Shown: piece after piece, positions 6,101-8,553 of the stretch
Layout: the number at the start of each line of letters is the position of its first letter
Numbering within the stretch: position 1 is the stretch's first letter
NCBI GenBank assembly: GCA_016219795.1
Contig: JACRKK010000059.1
Location: 1-8,553 of the forward strand
Direction: 5' to 3'
Origin: Candidatus Woesearchaeota archaeon
Lineage (GTDB): Archaea; Nanobdellota; Nanobdellia; Woesearchaeales; JACRKL01
DNA: 8,553 bases
Position numbers and translations under genes: made by a program
Notes under the pieces: generated by a model
Told to the model about the DNA's origin: nothing
Databases searched by the model: none
What the model saw: the letters and a program-made list of their open reading frames with translations, nothing else

Positions 6101-8128
6101 GTGAGAGCAATAACCAAGAGTTATGGGGGCATGGTAGTAATTGTAGGTTTATTTATATTAGCTTTGGCTTCTTTTGCTGATGCCGTCCCCTGCGCCACCA
6201 CGTTTCCTGATAATGCATCCATTGGCATTTGCAAGACACTGCCTGTCAATTCCAGCGAGAACAGGGGTGCTGCTGAAGTCTGCGGGGAATGTGTCTACTG
6301 TGGTCCTAATGACGGCATCTGTCCGGAGAGTTTTGCAAACTTAAGCGGACAGAGCCCTGCTTGCGGAGCTTGCGGGGATCCGGATTGCTGCAAATCGCCA
6401 GGATATGAAGGAGAGGATGCAGCCATGCCGCTTTTCGCTGCAGATGGTACCTGCGACCCCGCAACACAAACCTGCTCTGGCTGCTGCAATGCGTTTGTAC
6501 GAGAAAATTCAGAAGATGCAGCAGATAGTGCCTGCTGCAACACCAACACCTCCTGCGTCTTTGAAGGCAGATGCTATGCGCCTAACACCCTCATCAGTAA
6601 TCCTGCGATTACCAACAGAGAAAACTGCCTGCTTGATACAGATTCAGACTTATGTGGTGCATTTTTTCCGACACAAGAGCACCGCAGGCTACCATTCATC
6701 CTTGCACCGAAAGATCCAAAAATAGAAGAGACAGTCCTTTGTGGAACGCCATTACAGGGAAGATTAGCAGAGAAAATTACGGAGATTGAAATAAGGGTCA
6801 TGGGTCGTAGGAGTAGTAGTCCCTTGGGTAGTTATTCACCTCTACAGGGAAATTTCGAGGAAGATATTTCATTTGATCAGAGCCCTTCAGCTGAAAGAGT
6901 GTTACCATTTATTATCCCACGTAATCTTCCTTCAACATACGATACCTTCAAGATCCAGTGCACTATCTCCCTTGAAGAGGATACGGAACACACCAATAAT
7001 CCGTGGCCGCGATCCATTGTAATGGAGCAGCCTCTAGATATTGCAAGCCCAAAACGAACAGGCCTACCAACCTCATTTGCCGCCTGGCGACAGACATGCC
7101 TGCGCACGTCCTGCGTGGATGTAGATTCGTTCTTTGAGAGTGGTTCTGCAGACAGAGAATTATGCTATTCACAAAGCCCAGGACAGTGGGTGGATGCTGA
7201 TGACAACCAAAGTTATTGCCAGGCAGTTAACACAAGCCTTCCATGGATTGATAATAATCCTGTTCCCTGCCAACCTGCCGATAGATGGGGAGATGCTGGC
7301 CTTGATGACTGTGATGATGCAGACCCAACCCCTGACCAGACTACCAATTACTGCTGCGGTGATGATTTGAATGAAACATTTGCAGACTCCACAGGTTTTG
7401 TTGGAGGAAATAAATCCTGTTGCGCAGCACCCAACGCCTGTGTTTGGGGTGGGGGATGCCATTACGATGCTACCGAAACACTTTGCGGAGATGGTATAGA
7501 CAACGATTGTGACGGGTTCACAGACAACTGTGATATAGATTGCAATACGGCTGCCAACTGCCCATTCGTTAACGGGACTATCACCTCTTGTGATAATATC
7601 AGCCAGACCATCTCCCAAACAAATGTCCTTCTTCTAGGAAGGAACACGCTTGACCAAGTGAAGAGCTATGGTGTCAGCACCAATAGCCAGGGATATTTCA
7701 ATGTAGGTGCTGAAGTAGGAAGTTATGATCTCACGGGTTCAAAACAGAATTTCCTTGCAACAACCACCCCTATCAATGTCGCTGTAGGTGTCAACCAGTA
7801 TAATTTCTGCCTTACGTCTTACACAGGACCCTGTGAGGCAGACTGCAGCTACCAGAGCGATTCAGTATGCCATGCTACCTGCCAAGGCACCAATGGCTGC
7901 CTGATGAACCAGAGTGTCTTTGATTCCGGCGTATGCAACAATAGAGAGGTAGGCCAAGTGGTTGCTTTCAATGCAACCCACGATGTGGTCTGCTGTGGGG
8001 GCGCACCATATCCTCAGACTTCAGTCAAGGGCACTGTCCAAACAGATTCTGAGAACGCCATCAAAGTGACACGAGTGGTCTACTATAAAGGAAAGCTGGC
8101 ACGCGCCAATATAGTGGTGGCTGATTAA
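6101..8128 (+). CDS. Secreted Cys-rich multidomain protein with MopE-type motif and CarboxypepD_reg-like domain
   Basis: The 675-residue protein starts at GTG, with a purine-rich GAGGGA about 10 nt upstream, and follows the previous gene by 29 nt. Residues 1-28 form a signal peptide probably cleaved after ADA. It holds about 49 cysteines. A Cys-rich block (31-185) contains CGECVYC, CGACGDPDCC and a CC...CCx5CVxxGxC module (128-158). A Cys-poor section (about 186-330) may be a beta-sandwich. A second module repeats the pattern: CCGDD (418-422) and CCAAPNACVWGGGC (440-453), followed by CGDGIDNDCDG (462-472), the putative metal-binding MopE-type motif. Residues about 489-568 resemble a carboxypeptidase regulatory-like beta-sandwich, and a final Cys-rich stretch ends in KVTRVVYYKGKLARANIVV. 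The product is exported and probably disulfide-stabilised; ligand and role are unknown. An in-frame ATG at 6131 is an alternative start but would shorten the signal peptide. Confidence 0.78.
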   Translation: MRAITKSYGGMVVIVGLFILALASFADAVPCATTFPDNASIGICKTLPVNSSENRGAAEVCGECVYCGPNDGICPESFANLSGQSPACGACGDPDCCKSPGYEGEDAAMPLFAADGTCDPATQTCSGCCNAFVRENSEDAADSACCNTNTSCVFEGRCYAPNTLISNPAITNRENCLLDTDSDLCGAFFPTQEHRRLPFILAPKDPKIEETVLCGTPLQGRLAEKITEIEIRVMGRRSSSPLGSYSPLQGNFEEDISFDQSPSAERVLPFIIPRNLPSTYDTFKIQCTISLEEDTEHTNNPWPRSIVMEQPLDIASPKRTGLPTSFAAWRQTCLRTSCVDVDSFFESGSADRELCYSQSPGQWVDADDNQSYCQAVNTSLPWIDNNPVPCQPADRWGDAGLDDCDDADPTPDQTTNYCCGDDLNETFADSTGFVGGNKSCCAAPNACVWGGGCHYDATETLCGDGIDNDCDGFTDNCDIDCNTAANCPFVNGTITSCDNISQTISQTNVLLLGRNTLDQVKSYGVSTNSQGYFNVGAEVGSYDLTGSKQNFLATTTPINVAVGVNQYNFCLTSYTGPCEADCSYQSDSVCHATCQGTNGCLMNQSVFDSGVCNNREVGQVVAFNATHDVVCCGGAPYPQTSVKGTVQTDSENAIKVTRVVYYKGKLARANIVVAD

Positions 8129-8153
8129 GATTCTTATTTGTGGCAGAAAAAAA

Positions 8154-8495
8154 GTGGTTAGCAGGATACGTGTTGTTTCGTCTTTTTTTCTGAAGGCAAA
8201 GGGGCTTATGTTTTCTCCAGAATTACATGACGAATGTCTCATTTTTTTCTTTGCAAAAGAAACAAAAGTTCCTATCCATATGATGTTCGTCTTTTTTCCC
8301 ATAGATGTGCTCTGGCTCAACGCAGAAAAAAGAATCGTGGCAATGAAAGAAAATCTGCGGCCGTTTAGGTATTATGACCCCAAAGTTAAGGCGCAGTATG
8401 TCGTAGAATTGCCGCAGGGCACTATCAAGAAGCATAAGCTTGTTTTCGGCAATACACTCCGAGTAAAAAGAAAATCGGCCACCGCCGGTCAGTAG
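8154..8495 (+). CDS. DUF192 family protein
   Basis: The 113-residue reading matches DUF192 (Pfam PF02643): FFLKAKGLMFS (11-21), the core MMFVFFPIDVLWLNAEKRIV (43-62), NLRPF (67-71) and YVVELPQGTIKKHKLVFGNTLRV (82-104). The family is a small single-domain beta-rich fold with no agreed biochemical role. The start is uncertain. GTG at 8154 has no clear ribosome binding site and leaves a short N-terminus, whereas the frame stays open back to 8115; an ATT at 8130 is preceded by GGTGG and would add eight residues resembling the usual family N-terminus. No ATG, GTG or TTG lies in that extension. No signal peptide is evident. The gene follows the Cys-rich gene by 25 nt without a visible promoter, so it probably shares its transcript. 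The last residues after LRV are encoded by the left arm and inner hairpin of the terminator. Confidence 0.88.
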   Translation: MVSRIRVVSSFFLKAKGLMFSPELHDECLIFFFAKETKVPIHMMFVFFPIDVLWLNAEKRIVAMKENLRPFRYYDPKVKAQYVVELPQGTIKKHKLVFGNTLRVKRKSATAGQ

Positions 8496-8534
8496 ACCGA
8501 CGGCATTCTCGCAACGCTTGGGCCGATTTTCTTT
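8467..8534. terminator. Perfect 14-bp inverted repeat with nested hairpin (probable bidirectional terminator)
   Basis: AAAGAAAATCGGCC (8467-8480) and GGCCGATTTTCTTT (8521-8534) are perfectly complementary. Between them CCGCCGGTC (8482-8490) and GACCGACGG (8495-8503) form a second stem with one C-A mismatch and a four-base loop that includes part of the DUF192 stop codon. Each outward strand ends in a T-rich tract (TTTTCTTT rightwards, TTTTCTTTTT leftwards), fitting termination in both directions. Archaeal termination depends mainly on U tracts, so the hairpin may instead protect or process the 3' end. Confidence 0.6.
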
Positions 8535-8553
8535 AACCCTACGTTTTCCATGA
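8489..8553 (-). CDS. Possible C-terminal end of a minus-strand gene entering from the right (partial)
   Basis: Reading leftwards from the window edge, a frame stays open and ends at TGA (8491 to 8489), giving a C-terminal sequence ENVGLKKIGPSVARMPSVY. If real, this gene converges on the DUF192 gene and overlaps its end by 7 nt, with the inverted repeat serving as shared terminator. The basic, non-repetitive sequence looks protein-like, but the stretch is only about 21 codons and I do not recognise it. An ATG at 8551 could also start a tiny spurious frame. Confidence 0.25.
   Translation of the reverse strand, partial: MENVGLKKIGPSVARMPSVY

Noticed and set aside
8461..8553. tRNA or other structured RNA gene at the right end
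   Set aside because: No T-loop GGTTCRA or cloverleaf spacing is visible; the inverted repeat with T-rich tails is better explained as a terminator.

Overview
The window looks like a piece of an archaeal genome, possibly from a DPANN-type lineage. Support for archaea: purine-rich BRE plus A/T-rich TATA elements lie at archaeal distances before three transcription units; several starts have GGTG-type ribosome binding sites matching the archaeal 16S 3' end; AGG/AGA codons are used freely; and a secreted Cys-rich protein carries CCGDD and CGDGIDNDCDG motifs of a style I associate with DPANN archaea. The assignment is an inference: no marker gene is present, and an anaerobic bacterium cannot be fully excluded.

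Left part (1-2999, minus strand): the membrane arm of a complex-I-like, energy-converting hydrogenase module in the order hyfB - hyfC - hyfE (partial, running off the left edge). Successive genes are joined by ATGA overlaps, so they form one operon read leftwards from a BRE/TATA promoter at 3050-3067. HyfB is the large antiporter-like proton channel, HyfC the NuoH/HycD-type membrane anchor and HyfE a NuoK-like subunit. The catalytic and Fe-S subunits lie outside the window, so it cannot be decided whether this is a true group 4 [NiFe] hydrogenase, an Ehr-like relative or another assembly.

Middle (3000-3770, plus strand): a divergent intergenic region, then a thioredoxin-fold protein with a CNHCPFV active site. 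Its promoter and that of the next gene share a nearly identical 27/28-nt element including the TATA box and 11 bases downstream of it. An 8-bp perfect inverted repeat overlaps the predicted start of transcription and the ribosome binding site of the redoxin gene.

Right part (3771-8495, plus strand): a closely spaced set of three genes. The first two encode large exported proteins: a Gly-Val-x-Gly repeat fibre-like protein with a probable beta-propeller, and a Cys-rich multidomain protein with a MopE-type motif and a carboxypeptidase-regulatory-like domain. The third encodes a small DUF192 protein. The set ends in a perfect 14-bp inverted repeat with a nested hairpin that probably acts as a terminator, perhaps in both directions, because a minus-strand reading frame appears to end inside it. 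The first two genes probably build cell-surface material; the DUF192 role is unknown.

No RNA gene, CRISPR array, insertion sequence or origin was seen. Apart from the short intergenic stretches described, the window is coding; no gene-free stretch exceeds 300 bases.
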